DNA from: Neoceratodus forsteri
Lineage: Eukaryota > Chordata > Ceratodontiformes > Ceratodontidae
Assembly: GCA_016271365.2 (NCBI GenBank)
Contig: CM057454.1
Location: forward strand, 701,793,501 to 701,857,500
Reading direction: 5' to 3'
DNA: 64,000 nt
Below the pieces are notes generated by a model. It was given only the letters and a program-made list of their open reading frames with translations. It was not told where the DNA came from and did no database searches. The translations under genes were made by a program, and so were the position numbers. Within the stretch, counting starts at the first letter, position 1. Each line of letters starts with the position of its first letter. Of the stretch, positions 52,831-63,107 are shown in pieces.

Positions 52831-53830
52831 AAATAAGGCTTGTTGTTTGTCCTGGTAATGCATGAGGGTAGTAAGGTGTTTTCCAGCGTCATGCAGGGAG
52901 AGGGCTACCTGGACGAAAATGGAGAATTTTGTGGGGGAATCTCACTGCCGAGTGAGAACGAGCATTTTCAGACAGGGAGGGGGGCTACCTGCTGGAAGGG
53001 AGCGAGAGAAGCAGGCGTGGGGATGGTTGCACCCTAAAGGTGGAACGGGAAGAAGTATAAGGGACAAAGCTAGCAGAAAAGTGAACATGGGGGAAATTTA
53101 AAAGGGCTTGGACTGGAGGCCTAGAAGGGCAGTCTAGCGTGTGTGGGGCCTGGCCAATAGGCAGAGGCCTAACAAGGAAAAGGGAAGTGCATAGTGGGGG
53201 AGGACTGAAGAAGGCAATGCCACGTATTTGGCCAGAATACAGGCGGGGGTAAGAAAGCAGTGAGAAGCGCTGCAGCAAGGGGGAAAAAGTGAGGAACTAG
53301 GAGATAGGGCATGCTAGTACGCATGGAGAGGCCTACGAAAAAGGCCTGAATGGGGGTGAAGAGCGGCCACATGGAGTGACATCACACGCCAAGGGACCAG
53401 GCCATTAAAACGAGGGGATGATTCGGTAGCCTGTTGATGAGGGGATAAGGGCCTGGCCTGAATTCAGTATAGGGGGGCCATACAGACCGGGGGGAGCCAA
53501 ATGAAAAAGCTACAGAATGCCATGGGGGGGCTACGGAAAGAGGAACAGGCCAGAAGCATGGTGAGAGGGTCCTGGCCCAAGGGGGGGCTTTGCAGATGGG
53601 GGACAGCTGGCAGTGTGGCTGTAGGTAAGGACCATGCCAACTTGGGACACAAAGGGACACAAGGCAAGAGGCCATTTAGGCCCAGAAAGACAACAAAGGG
53701 AGGGGAGGAATTAAAATTAAAAAAAAATAATTTTTAAAATAAATAAATAACCTTATGAATGGAAAAAACAAGGATTAATAAAATAATTTCTCTCAGTTGT
53801 CATTTCAGATCTTACAGGATAAAAGGAGAC

Positions 53831-55036
53831 ATGGCACCAAAGAAGAGCAGACCCTTCAAGGAGGATGCCTACAGGGCCATCGTAGAGCTGGCTGAAAAAG
53901 CTAACAGGATGTGGCAGATGGTAGAGAGGGAGGAGCCAGGGCACTCTGGGGAGAAGTGAAAATCGGGCAAAGGAAAAGGGAGCAGAGGGAAATGGTAGGC
54001 TGGGAGGGTACACAACCAACCTAGAGTGCAGCCACCCATGGGGGTACCTCCCAGGGTGGCTAGTCCAGTACCTCTGCACCCTGCTGAACCAGGGCCTTTA
54101 GTACCTCATCCGGACCAGATAGCAGTCACCCTGGTGGAACCCAGGATAGAGACCCTGAGCACAGTGGTTCCTCCTCTGCATCCAGGTGTACAGCCAGTCA
54201 TCCAGCCTCAAGGGGACAGCCCAGGGCATCACAATGAAAGCAGCCCACAAGGAACGGGCAAGCTCACAGGTAGTGTATCTGGGTCAGTAGGAGAAAGCAT
54301 AAAAGAATACATAGGCCAAATTATTTCAGCACTCAGGACAGGGGGTTTGGGCCAGATGGAGGCAACATTGGCAGAAATTAGATCAGACAAAGAGTTGCTG
54401 AAGGAAGGGAAAAAGGGAGTAGAGAACAAAGGAAAAGGGACAAGGGAAATAGGGACTCCAGGAATGACAGTAGGGGTGCATGTGCCGCTGGCTACAAAAG
54501 AGAAAATATGGAAGGGGAAATATGTGGCTATTTTTGCCTTAGTGAGCTGAGAAGCAGCAGCAAAATACGACGAAACAGAGAGCATACAAAAAAGCAAGAT
54601 GGCAGTAGCCATGGTTTTGTTGGGGAAGAAAGAGGAGGATAAATTTACAAAAGGGAAAACTTCGGATGGATGGTTTGTAGGTTTTGCCACTTACTCGGCG
54701 ATAGTGATGGAGAAGAAGCCAGAGCTGGGCATCCCACTCATCACTTACTCCCTGATAATAAGAAGGGCAAAGGCCAAGGGAGGGGTGGGATGGATTTATT
54801 ACAATGAATTGTTTCAGCAGAGAATGGCAATGTATGGGGATGTAAGGTGGGACACGAAACAGTTAGATCTCTCAATGGATTATGTAACGGATCAGTCCAC
54901 GCCAGAAGGAGAGATGGGTAAAAAGGGGACGATTCCACAGAGATGTTGTTGGGGATACAATAGGGCTTTTTATTCCTGGCACAATGCTGCTCCACGCTGC
55001 AGCCTCAAATGTGGGGATCACACCCAGCGAGTGTAG
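53831..55036 (+). pseudogene. gag-like protein of the DIRS/Ngaro-type element
   Basis: Starting at ATG 53831 (MAPKKSRPF), one frame runs to TAG 55034-55036, broken by stops TGA 53957, TAG 53996 and TGA 54548. The middle is proline-rich, then comes a helical region (PLATKEKIWKGKYVAIFALV) and a block with GWFVGFATYSAIVMEKKP and GGVGWIYYNELFQQRM, similar in pattern to the capsid-like region of DIRS gag. The end has CCWGYNRA...RCSLKCGDH, a zinc-knuckle-like Cys/His cluster. It would coat the RNA. Three stops in one retained frame, without frameshifts over 1.2 kb, suggest moderate age. Confidence 0.7.
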
Positions 55037-55169
55037 ATGGAGGCTTGACATGGCTCAAGGAGCCCAAGGGGCAGGAGCACACGGAATGGGTCAACAGTTT
55101 TTTCAGGAGGGATGCAGAGGCAGGGGACATGCAGGCAGGGGGAGTCAGGCTTATTGAGCAGCAAGGCCA

Positions 55170-56210
55170 GTGGAAGAACAAGGTAAGGTGTGGGGAAAAC
55201 AGGTAGGAAAGGGGGCATGGGATCTATTTAAAGAGGTGAAAACTCCCATTAGGACAGAGGCATGGGAAAAGTGGTTGAATAGATACCCAAATAAAAAAGT
55301 GGCTGAGATGGTCAGAAAAGGTTTTCAGATGGGTTTCCCATTACAATGTGTGGGTCCGAGGCAGGCGAGTGAGGCGAACAACCTGGGTTCAGTGAAAGGA
55401 AAAGAAGAAATTTTAAGACAAAAAATAGAGAAGAAAATAGCAGCAGGGAGGGTAGAAGGGCCATCTGACACTCCCCCTCTGCAGAATATAAGAGTTTCCC
55501 CACTGGGTTTGGTCCCAAAAAAGCAGCAGGGAGAATACAGGGTGATTCACCACTTGTCATTTCCGGAAGGGGACTCAGTGAATGATTTCATCAGTGAGGA
55601 GCATAGCAAAGTGACATATGCTACTTTGAAAAAAGCAGTACAAGCCATCAGAGCAACGGCTGATGCATGGATGGAAAAAATGGATATAGAGTCCACTTTC
55701 AGACTGCTTACAGTTAGAAGAGAGATCTGGGACCTGTTGGGTTTTAAAATAAAGGGACAATACTATTTTGACAAGGCAATGCCTATGGGATATTCCATAA
55801 CATGTGCTACATTTGAAGCATTCAGCACCTGTTTACAGTGGATATTTCAGGAGAAAACTGGTTACAGGGCGGTCATTCACTATTTAGATGACTTCCTTCT
55901 AATAGGCAGTGGGAAAGAGGAGACGGACAAAATTTTGGCCAGTTTCCAGGATCTATGCAGAGAATTAGGGGTCCCCCTGACACCGGAGAAGACGGAAGGT
56001 CCCAGTAAAGTTTTAGAATTTTTGGGTATTGAAATAGATGTCCAAAAGGAGGTCTTTAGGTTGCCAGACAAAAACGTATCCAAATTGAGGGAACTGATTA
56101 GAATACATACAAGTAGAAGGACAATACAGCTAAAGAGGGTTCAACAGGTTTTGAGACACCTGAACTTCGCATGCCGGGCTATCAGCCCAGGTAGGACCTT
56201 CACAAAATGA
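55170..56210 (+). pseudogene. DIRS/Ngaro-type reverse transcriptase
   Basis: This is the longest open frame in the window, at 346 codons. RT blocks in order: RVSPLGLVPKKQQGEYRVIH (about residues 108-127), HLSFPEGDSVND, KMDIESTFRLL (first catalytic Asp), PMGYSITCATFEAFSTCLQW, and YLDDFLLIGSG (Asp pair), then FLGIEID. The HLS-P-G-SVND and PMG-S-T-FE-FS patterns are those of DIRS elements, not LINEs or LTR elements. It lies in +1 relative to gag and was probably translated from ATG 55170 or by recoding from gag; I cannot tell which. A TGA at 56208 splits it from the in-frame RNase H region, which continues to 56471. Confidence 0.85.
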
Positions 56211-56258
56211 TTAGCTAGGGCCACAGCAGGCGTAACCAGGCCACACCACTGGGTAGAC

Positions 56259-56760
56259 ATGTCAAAAGGAGTCAAGGAAGACTTTAAGGTATGGGAGGAG
56301 TTCTTCAGGCGCTACAATGGGTGCCCCTTTTGGCAAGATGACTGGGTATATAACAAAGACCTAGAACTTTATACGGATGCAGTGGGGGGGCTTTGGCATG
56401 GAGGGATATTTGAGGGGAAAATGGTTTTCAGAACCATGGCCTACAGAATGGGTAAAGGAGGGGAAAAGTAAAGGACATAACATTGTTGGTGATCATGCCT
56501 ATTTGGGCCTGCACCTTGGTGTGGGGGGAAGAGCTGCGGAATCATAAGGTGACATTCTGGTGCGACAACAAGGCAGTAGTAGACGTGTTAAACAACAGAG
56601 GAGCCAGGTCAGAAATGGTCATGCAGGTACTACGACATTTGATGCTTAGGGCCTTAAAATTGAATATGTCATTCAGAGCCAAACACATAGAAGGGGCACA
56701 CAATACTCTGGCTGACAGCCTTTCCCATCTGCAGCTGGATGATTTCCGGAGTCTGGCACC
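56259..56760 (+). pseudogene. DIRS/Ngaro-type RNase H
   Basis: The first part (to TAA at 56471, same frame as RT) has LELYTDAVGGLWHGGIF, with the first catalytic Asp. A frameshift near 56475 leads to VTFWCDNKAVVDVLNNRGAR (second/third acidic block, DN) and KHIEGAHNTLADSLSHL (the H..G..N..AD.LS end). The order and spacing fit the RNase H of DIRS/Ngaro elements, which degrades the RNA template after copying. Its last part overlaps the start of the recombinase in another frame. Confidence 0.8.
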
Positions 56761-57690
56761 GACAGCAGAGGAGCAAAAAACACCCATACCAACGAACATC
56801 TGGGACATTAGCAAGAGGAGCAGAACTGTTGTTTCACAACTCATGGTCACCAAGGACTTTGAGGGCCTATGAGGGGGCCTGGCGGGTGTTGCAGACATTT
56901 AGGGCGACACACCACATGGAGGTAAGTAGGCCTCTTACAGAAGAACAACTAGGAAAATTTACAGAGGAACAATGGGAGAAAGGAACCGCACACACAATGA
57001 TGGGGGCCTATTTAGCAGGGATTAGTTTGGTCTGCAGCCTGAAGGGATGGAAGGACCCGACGAAGTCAATGTTAATTAGAAGGATGATGCAAGGATGGGG
57101 AAGATTAAAGCAAAAAACAGCAGACAACAGGCGACCTTTAGGGGAACAGTAGCTGGCGAGACTAAAAGGAGCATTACCGGCAATTTGCAGATCAAAGGAC
57201 GAAGCCCAACTCTTCCATACGATTTATCTGGCAATGTTTGCTGGGGCCATGAGAGTGAATGAGGCAGTAGGACATGACAGAGTGGACGAAGAAGGGGGGT
57301 TGGATTGGGACATGAACGAGATACAAATCAGGATAAAAAGATTGAAGATGGATCAGGGAGGACAGGGCTGTACGGTAACCCTGAAGGCTCGGGGAGATGG
57401 CACACTGTGCCCAGTAAAAGCTTTGTGGGCTTACGCTGCAGAGCGAGGGGGTAAGACCAGGAGTTTATTTGTACATGGAGATGGAAAAAAGGTCACAAGT
57501 TATCAGGTCACGGCCATGCTTAAGAAAGGCATGCAATTTCTGGGGGAGGACCCATGTAATTATTCACTCTCTTCGAATAGGGATCGCTTCTCAGTGGGCA
57601 GTGGCAGGGGAAATGGTGGCTAATGTGTTAGATAAAGGACACTGGCAGTCTTCCAGTTACAAGAGACACATTCAAGCACTAACGTAGGGA
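56760..57690 (+). pseudogene. tyrosine recombinase of the DIRS/Ngaro-type element
   Basis: The N-terminal SAM-like domain reads SWSPRTLRAYEGAWRVLQTF. The catalytic part has MFAGAMRVNEAVG (first Arg, 57232-57270), HSLRIGIAS (the H..R pair, about 57562-57590) and GHWQSSSYKRHI (the nucleophile Tyr). So all landmarks of an R-H-R-Y recombinase are visible, spread over two frames with an in-frame TAG at 57150 and a frameshift around 57545-57560. The enzyme would integrate the circular DNA intermediate of this element class. Confidence 0.8.
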
Positions 57691-57706
57691 GACTAATGTA
57701 TCATCT

Positions 57707-58421
57707 GTGTTTTTCTTTTGCAGACATGAACCTGAGGGGGTGGGGGTTGGGCATAGAACTGAAAATGAAAAGGAGCCTATGAACAGGTATTGGATTTATT
57801 TTTGTTTAAATCCTGTGGGAAGAGGGAGGATAACGGAAGTCTGGATATGTGGCCACTCTTATATTTATTGGGTGGAAAAGAGAGCTGAGAAAAAGGCTGG
57901 GGGAAGACAGCTCTACCAGGATGTGAAAAAATGTAGGTTGGTGTGGCGTGGCATCAGAGGGATGAGACGGGGCAACTGTTTCCCACCCTGAAAGAAATGA
58001 AGGAACGATGACCAGTTCCAGACTTAATTATCATACATCTAGGGGGCAACTACATAGGGGGAAACCATGGTTGGACACATACATGCAGATTAAGAAGGAC
58101 TTGGAATTAATACAATAGTGGTGGTCAAGGGTATGCTTAGTATGGTTGGATATGATCCCAAGAAGGGTATGGAAGAATGAACACAATCATAGAGCTGAAG
58201 ACAGGGCCAGAAGGAAAATGAATAGAAGGGTAGGAACACTGATAAGAAAAATAGGGGGGGCAGGTAATACTTCGAGGGGTGGAAGAGTGGGTAGCGGATT
58301 TCTACAGGATTTCTACAAGTCAGATGGCATGCACCTGTCAGATCTAGCCATAGATATGTTTAATATGGAAACTATGGGTTTTATAGAAGCATGGAGGAGA
58401 CATACAGAAAAGGGGATATAA
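57707..58421 (+). pseudogene. SGNH/GDSL-type hydrolase of the DIRS/Ngaro-type element
   Basis: The piece 57707-57991 contains VWICGHSYIYWVEKRA, the nucleophile block (GHS in place of the classic GDS), and VWRGIRGMRRG, the conserved W.G..GM block. After frame changes, IHLGGNYIGG (about 58035-58065, the N-containing block) and, at 58146-58421, FYKSDGMHLSDLAIDMF (Asp/His catalytic end, D-G-M-H-L-S) follow. The block order I, II/III, V matches SGNH hydrolases carried by some Ngaro-type retroelements; role in the retroelement cycle is unknown. At least two frame changes are needed to read it through. Confidence 0.7.
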
Positions 58422-58429
58422 AAAAAGGA

Positions 58430-59000
58430 GAAATGAGGAGGTCCCCTAAGTGGGGGGGGGATCAATATCCTAAAGTGAGGGGAAACCCAGTCATCCAATG
58501 CAAGCTGGAGACTGGCTAATGGAAAAAAGGGGGGAGAGGATGGGGAAAGAAAAAGGAATAGGATGAAAAGAAGGAGCTGAAGGAGGAAAAGCAGTCTCGG
58601 TTCTCACCGTTACCTAACAGAAAAAGAGGAGAAGAAGGCACCCAGGTTGTCACTTGGGGGAGCGAGAAGAGGAAGAAAGAGGGATGATCAGAGATTGATA
58701 TATATGGATGCAATAAAGTACAATTGTAAAAGAAACTATACTAAAGGATGATGAGATGGAAAATGGAATTATATATATAGTAAATTAATTGCTAATCTGA
58801 GCACAACAACATACAATGGTCTCCGTCTTTTGTGAGGGAAAAGGGGGGAATCCAGGACAATGGCACCAAGTGAAAAAGGAATGGTGGAGGAACTGTGTGT
58901 CATCTTGGAGGCAGGCTCTGAGGGTGCTGTCCATAGCAGGGATATTCCAGCATATCTTCCTATTGTCTTTTGTAAAAATTAACTTTTTTGTTAGCAATTA
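58430..59000 (+). other. probable 3' region of the DIRS/Ngaro-type element
   Basis: Purine-rich, A/G-dominated sequence after the hydrolase, with AGTAAATTAATTGCTAATC near 58780. No clear terminal repeat matched to the left side was found. The boundary at 59000 is set by where minus-strand LINE sequence becomes recognisable. Confidence 0.35.
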
Positions 59001-59159
59001 AGGGTTTATTTTCTGTTTTGGCCTTATTTAATTCATTTTGTGTAGCTTGTTGTTTTCTAGTCTTATAACATCTATAAATGTTTCTTATTTTCCTTTTCAT
59101 ATACCTACGCTCATATCATACCAGCCATCTTGGGTGAGCTTCTGCCTAAATGTAGGAAG

Positions 59160-60210
59160 TACAGTAACCTAAAGTTCTTTTCTAATAGTATTCATTAATT
59201 CAAGTAGGAAGCCATTAAATTGTTTCGAAGATAGAGCATAAAGGCTAGCTGTGTTATTGGTCAGAAAGGATTGATTCACTATGTTACACAGATCTAGATC
59301 TGACCTAATGTTCCAGAGTAATGTTTTATTTGCCGTAATTTCTGTAACAGGAATGCATGAGTTATTCCCCTCCTGTGAGTTATGAACGTTCCTTGTGTAG
59401 GACAGTACCAGTAAGAGATGATCACTTTCTGTGCATTCAGCTACCTGTAAATTCTCCCAGAATGGACTAAGCCCATTCCACAGTGCATAATCTACAACCA
59501 ATACTCCACTGGATGAGAGGTATGTCTATTCTCCTATTATGTCTCCCTTAAGTCTCCCATTGAATGGATAAAAATTATGCTCTTTTATAAGATTAATTAA
59601 CTTTCTACCTGCTAAGTTAGTCCTGGTGTCTTTGGAGTTTCTGTATGGCATGTCTCCATCATTATTATTATAAGCAAAGAAAAAATTGTCAACGTAACCA
59701 TCATAGTTGCTTATTCTGTCATTAAAATCCCAGACTAGTAAAATATCTAAATCCCTAAAGCTACTAGACATCTCCTTAAGGCATAGATTTAAATTTTTCA
59801 GATGTTCGAATTGTAAAAGCAGGAATTTCCAGGAGGAATATAGCTATTAATAATCAGGAACTTGGTTACACTGTTTCCTATTAAGGTGCAAATGAGATTG
59901 TTTCCTGTACTTATACATTTCAGCTTATTATACATACCAATTTTTACAAAAGTGGCCACAACTCCTCCTGAGCATGTCCAAGGTTTCTGGGTTCTAGTAC
60001 GCAGTGAATGGCGACACTCATACCTATTTAAAATCAGTTCTCCCTCTTTGTCATGCCAAGTCTCTTGTTTGGCAATTATATCATGTTTTTTAATAAAAGT
60101 ATTCCAGTCATTGTCAGTGAGTTTATTACCCCACCCTGAAATATTCCATCAGATTAGTGTTATTCTTTGGGATTTTTCATCATTGCCACTAACACAACTA
60201 CATTCCAGGG
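59160..60210 (-). pseudogene. APE-type LINE endonuclease of a third lineage
   Basis: On the minus strand from about 60150 the translation gives NISGWGNKL (first endonuclease block), IIAKQETWH (catalytic Glu), CSGGVVATFVK, IINSYIPPG, LVWDFNDRI at about 59740 (GDFN loop, first residue changed), and SDHLLLVLSY at about 59420 (the SDH histidine block). The protein order is complete for an AP-like endonuclease, but three frame changes break it. The sequence is unlike the CR1-like family and the 8.4-9.2 kb LINE. The sequence after it, towards 59000, is too decayed to call. Confidence 0.7.
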
Positions 60211-60460
60211 AGGTGCTCAGGTTACAATTTTGTCAATCATAGAATCCTGCTAATGTATGAAACTTATTTACACTGTGATTAATAGTCACTCTTTCACTTC
60301 CTAGCACCATTGCTTCAACAACATGCAAGCCCAGAGCATCTAATTGACCTGTTTTTTTGTAATATTTTATCAGCAGTATCTTTTCTTTTAATTGTTAGGT
60401 TGCCCTGTGTTCCTTTTCCTGCTCTTTCTGCTATTAAGTTTTCTTCTTTACCAGGGGTTT

Positions 60461-61400
60461 AGTTTAGTTTAGTTTAGTTTATTAGTCTAGGAATTAATAC
60501 CTTTGAGCCAGGACTCTTTTACAAAGGTTCCACGTCACAAAGAACATTTAACAAAGCACGATACACATTACAGGTAAAACCAGATAGGAAAGTTACATCA
60601 TAAATTTGCTATTAACAGTTTAAGGCAGTAACGTTTTTAAGTTTCATAGAAAAACAAGCTATAACAGGTTCAAGCGAGTAGACAATTTCGAGGTTAAGGA
60701 AACTTCCAGGGAGAGGGAGGGGTATCTATAGCATGTTCTCAAAGAGATTGTAAATTGTGCTAATTAGTTTAACATTTCTTTCATTCAATTGTTTAGAAAG
60801 TCCGTACATACACAATTGAATGGTCTCCTCTGGTATTGGTTCAGAAGTTCTTTTTTTAATGTTGAAATTGTGTCTATTTGGAAATGTCACACTAAAATCT
60901 TTGCTTTGTACAGTATGGTGTCAGCATTAAGCCAAACATAATAGGCTACTCTTGTGGAAGAAAATAGTATATCTATTATAGTTGCAAAGTCCAAATGTGT
61001 AATTCTAACATCTGCAATTTTGGCCTCATCTATTTCAATATCCATAAGAAATCTTAATGTGTCTATTAATTTTGTGGTTCATTCCTCCTTGTCTAGTTTG
61101 ATCCAATCAGTGGGGCTGAAGAATCTAACAATGGGTAGAATTGTGTTGAACTTGCTGGTGATGCCATGCTGTTCTGGGTGCATGGAGATCATTAATTTCT
61201 TAGCCCCATAATCACATGTATAGAGTTCAAGTCCTTCTTCACTTCCACTCTTTTCTTTCTCCAGACAATTTTTAACACCAGTTAAGTTATTCAGCTGCCT
61301 TATTTCAGCCTTGAGCTTGCTCAAACTAACTGAGATTGAATTTGGGTCTTTGTTTGATATTTTAAGGTCACTTTGCTTGTCCATTTTGGTTTTTATCTAC
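60461..61400 (-). mobile_element. LINE fragment with ORF1-like coding and TAAAC tail
   Basis: The minus strand carries an open stretch 61384-61079 (coiled-coil-like start: SVSLSKLKAEIRQLNNL), continuing with stops to about 60780 (FNIKKRTSEPIPEETIQ), then a UTR that ends GACGTGGAACCTTTGTAAAA, GAGTCCTGGC and a TAAACTAAACTAAAC tail at 60461-60481. The coding piece has no RT signature and I cannot place it; it may be an ORF1. The same UTR end lies at 36645. Whether it belongs with the endonuclease at 59160-60210 is unclear, because a 3' tail lies between them. Confidence 0.5.
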
Positions 61401-61679
61401 TTTATCCTGTAACAGTTTGCCATTGTTAAATTGACCTTGGGGAGGTTCTTTACTTATATCCTGCTGGTGATCACTTTTACTACATTTTTCCACCAATTTT
61501 ACTAATGTGTGAATTTTTTTCTGTCCTTGTTTGTTTTCCTGTCATAGAAACATAGACTTTGACGGCAGATAAGGACCGCTGGGACCATCTAGTCTGCCCA
61601 TTTCCCTACCTACAGGATAGGCAGCAGATCCTATTTAACCAACAGCCTATATCTTCCTGCCCCCCACAAGAATTGCCTT

Positions 61680-62158
61680 ATGTCTGTCCCATGCATTCTT
61701 GAATTCTCCCACAGTTTTAGACTCCACAACTTCCTCAGGAAGGCTGTTCCATGCAACCACTACCCTCTCTGTGAAATAATACTTCCTCACATTGCCCTAA
61801 ACCGCCTCCTTCTATCTTTAAATTGTGTCCCTTGTTCTTGCAAGTCTCTTTTTCTGAAAGATGCTACCTCTTGGACTTTGTTGATTCCTTGAGGTACTTG
61901 AAAGTTTCTATCATGTCCCCTCTCCCTTCTTTCCTCAAGGGTATACATATTAAGCTCCTTTAGTCTCTCCTCATACGGCTTCTCTTGCAGACCCTGCACC
62001 ATTTTAGTTGCCCTCCTCGGACTGCCTCTATCCTGTCTATGTCCTTTGCGGAGATGGGGTCTCCAGAACTGGACACAGTATTCCAGATGGGGTCTCACCA
62101 ACTGTCTGTACAGAGGATAACAACTTCTGTTTTCTGCTGCTGATGCTCTCCCATACAT
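61680..62158 (-). pseudogene. CR1-like RT thumb and C-terminal end
   Basis: This continues the RT after a frame change near 62160-62230. It includes [39 protein letters not shown] and NMYTLEERRERGHD; downstream in another frame comes the usual VVAWNSLP/FKNAWDRHK end around 61765-61680. It matches 15090-15573 on the plus strand closely. Confidence 0.85.
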
Positions 62159-62228
62159 CCCAGTATACCCCGGCCCCTCCCTACTGCGTTCTCACATTGC
62201 TTGCTAACCTTAAGGTCATCTGATATGA

Positions 62229-63107
62229 TTACCCCAGGTCCCTTTCCTGTTTTGTTGTTGTTACTACCTCCCCACCCATTGTGTATTCTTCCCCTGGGTT
62301 CTTCTTTCCCAGGTGCATTATTTTGCACTTTTTTGCATTGAATCCTAGCTGCCATACGTCTGACCATTCCTCCAACCTTGCCAAGTCTCTTTTCATCCTT
62401 TCCACGCCTCCTTGTGTATCAACCCTGTTGCAGATCTTTGTGTCATCTGCAAAAAGGCATACTTTTCCTTCCAGTCCCTCTGCAATGCCACTGATGAAGA
62501 CATTAAAAAGGACTGGACCCAATACTGAACCCTCCAGTACCCCACTAGTAACTGCCCTTTCTTCAGAGTGGACTCCATTTACAATTACCTTCTGTGTCCT
62601 GTTGTCCAGCCAATGTTTTACCCAGGCTACCACCCTGGGACCCACTCCCAGGCTGGTTAATTTGACTAATCTTTTGCGTGGGACTGTGTCAAATGCCTTG
62701 CTAAAGTCTAGGTAGGCCATGTCCACAGCCCCTCCTTGGTCTACTACTTTGGTCACCCAGTCAAAGAAATCTATTAGACTCATCTGACATGACCTTCCTG
62801 CTGTGAACCCATGCTGCCTTGGATCCTGTGCTCCACTGACCTCTAGGTACTCAACTATTCTTTCCTTCAGAAGTGACTTCATCACTTTCCCTACCACAGA
62901 GGTCAGACTGACAGGTCTGTAGTTTCCTGCCTCTGTCTTGGTCCCACTTTTGTGAAGGGGAATCACATCCGCCTTCCTCCAGTCTTCGGGTACCACACCA
63001 TCCTCCCATGATTTATTAAAAAGAGTAGCCAGTGGTTTCACTAGTTCCTTCCTTAATTCTTTTAGAATTCTGGGGTGAATTCCATCAGGACCCATTGCTT
63101 TGTCCAC
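62229..63107 (-). pseudogene. CR1-like reverse transcriptase, 292 codons open
   Basis: RT blocks in one frame: GPDGIHPRILKEL (residues 6-18), DWRKADVIPLHK (42-53), NYRPVSLTS (62-70), QHGFTAGRS (98-106), AYLDFSKAFDTVP (131-143, catalytic Asp), SGVLEGSVLGPVLF (188-201, normally SGVPQGS) and CLFADDTKICN (217-227, Asp pair), then the thumb to residue 292. All catalytic aspartates are present. The loss of reading frame at both ends (linker upstream in another frame, thumb downstream after 62229) prevents function. It is the most intact CR1-like RT in the window. Confidence 0.9.

Larger units (their letters stand above)
51770..59000 (+). mobile_element. DIRS/Ngaro-group tyrosine-recombinase retrotransposon, inactive
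   Basis: Domains in order on the plus strand are gag-like (53831-55036), RT (55170-56210), RNase H (56259-56760), tyrosine recombinase (about 56760-57690) and SGNH hydrolase (57707-58421). Recombinase instead of an integrase and an RT of the IHHLS / YLDD style define the DIRS order. A hydrolase after the recombinase is, from memory, reported in the Ngaro group. Termini are uncertain: I expected split direct repeats but could not identify them by eye. At least four in-frame stops and several frameshifts kill the element. Outer limits are estimates. Confidence 0.75.

Noticed and set aside
51770..59200. LTRs or split direct repeats bounding the DIRS/Ngaro-type element
   Set aside because: I searched by eye for repeated segments between 51.7-53.8 and 58.4-59.2 kb and found only shared purine-rich composition, which is not evidence of homology.
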